Assembly: GCA_050250575.1 (NCBI GenBank)
Contig: JBFWOJ010000002.1
Location: 248,001 to 312,000 of the forward strand
Direction: 5' to 3'
Length of the DNA stretch: 64,000 nt
Source: SHVO01 sp050250575
Lineage (GTDB): Bacteria; Pseudomonadota; Alphaproteobacteria; Rhodospirillales; Rhodospirillaceae
The notes below the pieces were generated by a model. The model saw only the letters and a list, made by a program, of their open reading frames with translations, was not told the DNA's origin and searched no databases. A program made the translations under genes and the position numbers. The first letter of the stretch is position 1; each line of letters starts with the position of its first letter. This document shows positions 63,104 to 64,000 of this stretch, piece after piece.

Positions 63104-64000
63104 ATGAGAGAAGGCAGCCTCGAAGCGCCGACACGGCACGTTATCGACTGGCAGAACCCCGATTATTTCGACCCTGACAAGCTCGACGCCGAAATGCGCC
63201 GACAGTTCGACGTCTGTCACGGCTGCCGGCGCTGCTTCAACTTGTGCGACTCGTTTCCGCGCCTGTTCGACCTGGTCGACGCGGCGGGCGACGCTGAAGT
63301 GCACGGACTGAAAAGCGAAGACTTCGGCAAGGTCGTGGAGGCCTGCACGCTTTGCGACATGTGCTTCATGACCAAGTGTCCGTACGTGCCGCCGCATGAA
63401 TTCAACATCGATTTTCCGCACCTCATGCTGCGCTACCGCGCCGCGGAGCGCAAAAAGCGCGGCGGAACGCCGTTCTACGAAAAGCAATTCACGGAGACGG
63501 ACCGCAACGGCAAGCTCGCGGCAATGGCGCCGAAGCTCGCGAACTGGGGCTCCGACCGGTCCAACGGGATCACGCGCCCGTTGCTGGAAAAGGTCGCAGG
63601 GATAGACCGCAACGTCGAACTGCCGAAGTACCACGGCAAGACCTTCACGGCGCGCGCGAAGGACGCGCCGCCAGCGGTCAACAAGGACGCTCCGGCTTAC
63701 GGCCGCAAGGCGGCGATCTTCGCCACCTGCTTTGCCAACTACAACAATCCACACATCGGGGAAGCCGCTCTCGCGGTGCTCGCGAAGAACGGGGTCGAGA
63801 CCGAGGTGGTTTACCCCGGATGCTGCGGCATGCCCCAACTCGAGCAAGGAGACCTCGCGCGCGTGGCGGAGAAGGCCAAGGCAACGGCGCGCGCTTTCAA
63901 GCCGTACATCGAGGCCGGCAAAGACGTGATCGCGCTGATCCCGAGCTGCGCACTGATGATGAAATTCGAGTGGCCCCTGCTCGTGCCCGACGATCTCGAC
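63104..64000 (+). CDS. Heterodisulfide-reductase-type Fe-S oxidoreductase (GlpC-like), partial
   Basis: 299 codons visible; the C-terminal end is outside the window. Two 4Fe-4S motifs CHGCRRCFNLC and CTLCDMCFMTKCP, and one CCG domain motif YPGCCGMPQLEQGD with the preceding ATCFANYNN. Similar to the C subunit of glycerol-3-phosphate dehydrogenase and to HdrB/D parts. In many alphaproteobacteria such a gene follows rubrerythrin and may supply electrons to it. It has a weak upstream ribosome site (CGGAG, 9 bases). Confidence 0.9.
   Translation, partial: MREGSLEAPTRHVIDWQNPDYFDPDKLDAEMRRQFDVCHGCRRCFNLCDSFPRLFDLVDAAGDAEVHGLKSEDFGKVVEACTLCDMCFMTKCPYVPPHEFNIDFPHLMLRYRAAERKKRGGTPFYEKQFTETDRNGKLAAMAPKLANWGSDRSNGITRPLLEKVAGIDRNVELPKYHGKTFTARAKDAPPAVNKDAPAYGRKAAIFATCFANYNNPHIGEAALAVLAKNGVETEVVYPGCCGMPQLEQGDLARVAEKAKATARAFKPYIEAGKDVIALIPSCALMMKFEWPLLVPDDLD

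Overview
This is a GC-rich, densely coded chromosomal segment of an alphaproteobacterium. The evidence for that is a full ccmABCDEFGHI cytochrome c maturation operon (System I), an Irr-type Fur-family regulator lacking Fur's CxxC motifs, a DNA polymerase IV with the Cys4 N-terminal finger seen in alphaproteobacteria, a TonB receptor of the 'EEIIVTGTR' type, and frequent ATGA stop/start overlaps. The genus cannot be fixed from the sequence. No tRNA, rRNA, CRISPR array, insertion sequence or prophage was recognised. The content is mostly ordinary chromosomal genes, with several local regulatory designs that deserve attention.

Layout. 1-8.3 kb: a partial Suv3-like RNA helicase with an HPF/RaiA-type ribosome factor, htpG, then a short editing-less threonyl-tRNA synthetase preceded by a threonine-rich leader peptide and a complete-looking transcription attenuator, then acnA. 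8.3-18 kb: ccmABCDEFGHI, a SCO copper protein, a YcgN-type Cys protein, a YgjP-type metallopeptidase, and a convergent SleB-type cell wall hydrolase. 18-31 kb: a class A PBP, a basic-tailed putative ribbon-helix-helix protein, AlkC-like glycosylase, RraA-like protein, TonB receptor, an exported methyltransferase, an APC permease, a YaiI-like protein, RhlE and a small CDF-type transporter. 31-41 kb: TPP riboswitch with thiC, mtgA, a single-domain response regulator, aspartate dehydrogenase, an HCCA-isomerase-like protein, a coxG-coxS-coxM cluster without a large subunit, dinB, and an ABC exporter. 41-49 kb: arfB, a giant metalloprotease with six PPC-like repeats, sufE, an EAL protein, PAS and VOC proteins and two tiny helical proteins. 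49-56.4 kb (minus strand): one apparent operon, fasciclin-FAH hydrolase-oppBCDF-gamma-glutamyltransferase. 56.4-64 kb: a MarR gene bracketed by two nearly identical palindromes, a cNMP-binding/TPR fusion, glpK, a double cold-shock-domain protein, irr, and an iron-control-element-like site in front of rubrerythrin plus a partial Fe-S oxidoreductase.

The strongest candidate for a new regulatory system is the threonine attenuator (about 4918-5089). It combines a TTGACA promoter placed so that the leader peptide message would be leaderless, a 26-residue peptide with seven consecutive Thr codons, mutually exclusive 1:2, 2:3 and 3:4 pairings, and a downstream ThrRS missing its editing domain. Next in interest are the duplicated MarR palindromes at the start and stop codons of their own regulator gene, and the Irr/ICE/rubrerythrin module. 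All functional statements are from reading motifs by eye; no database search or folding program was run.
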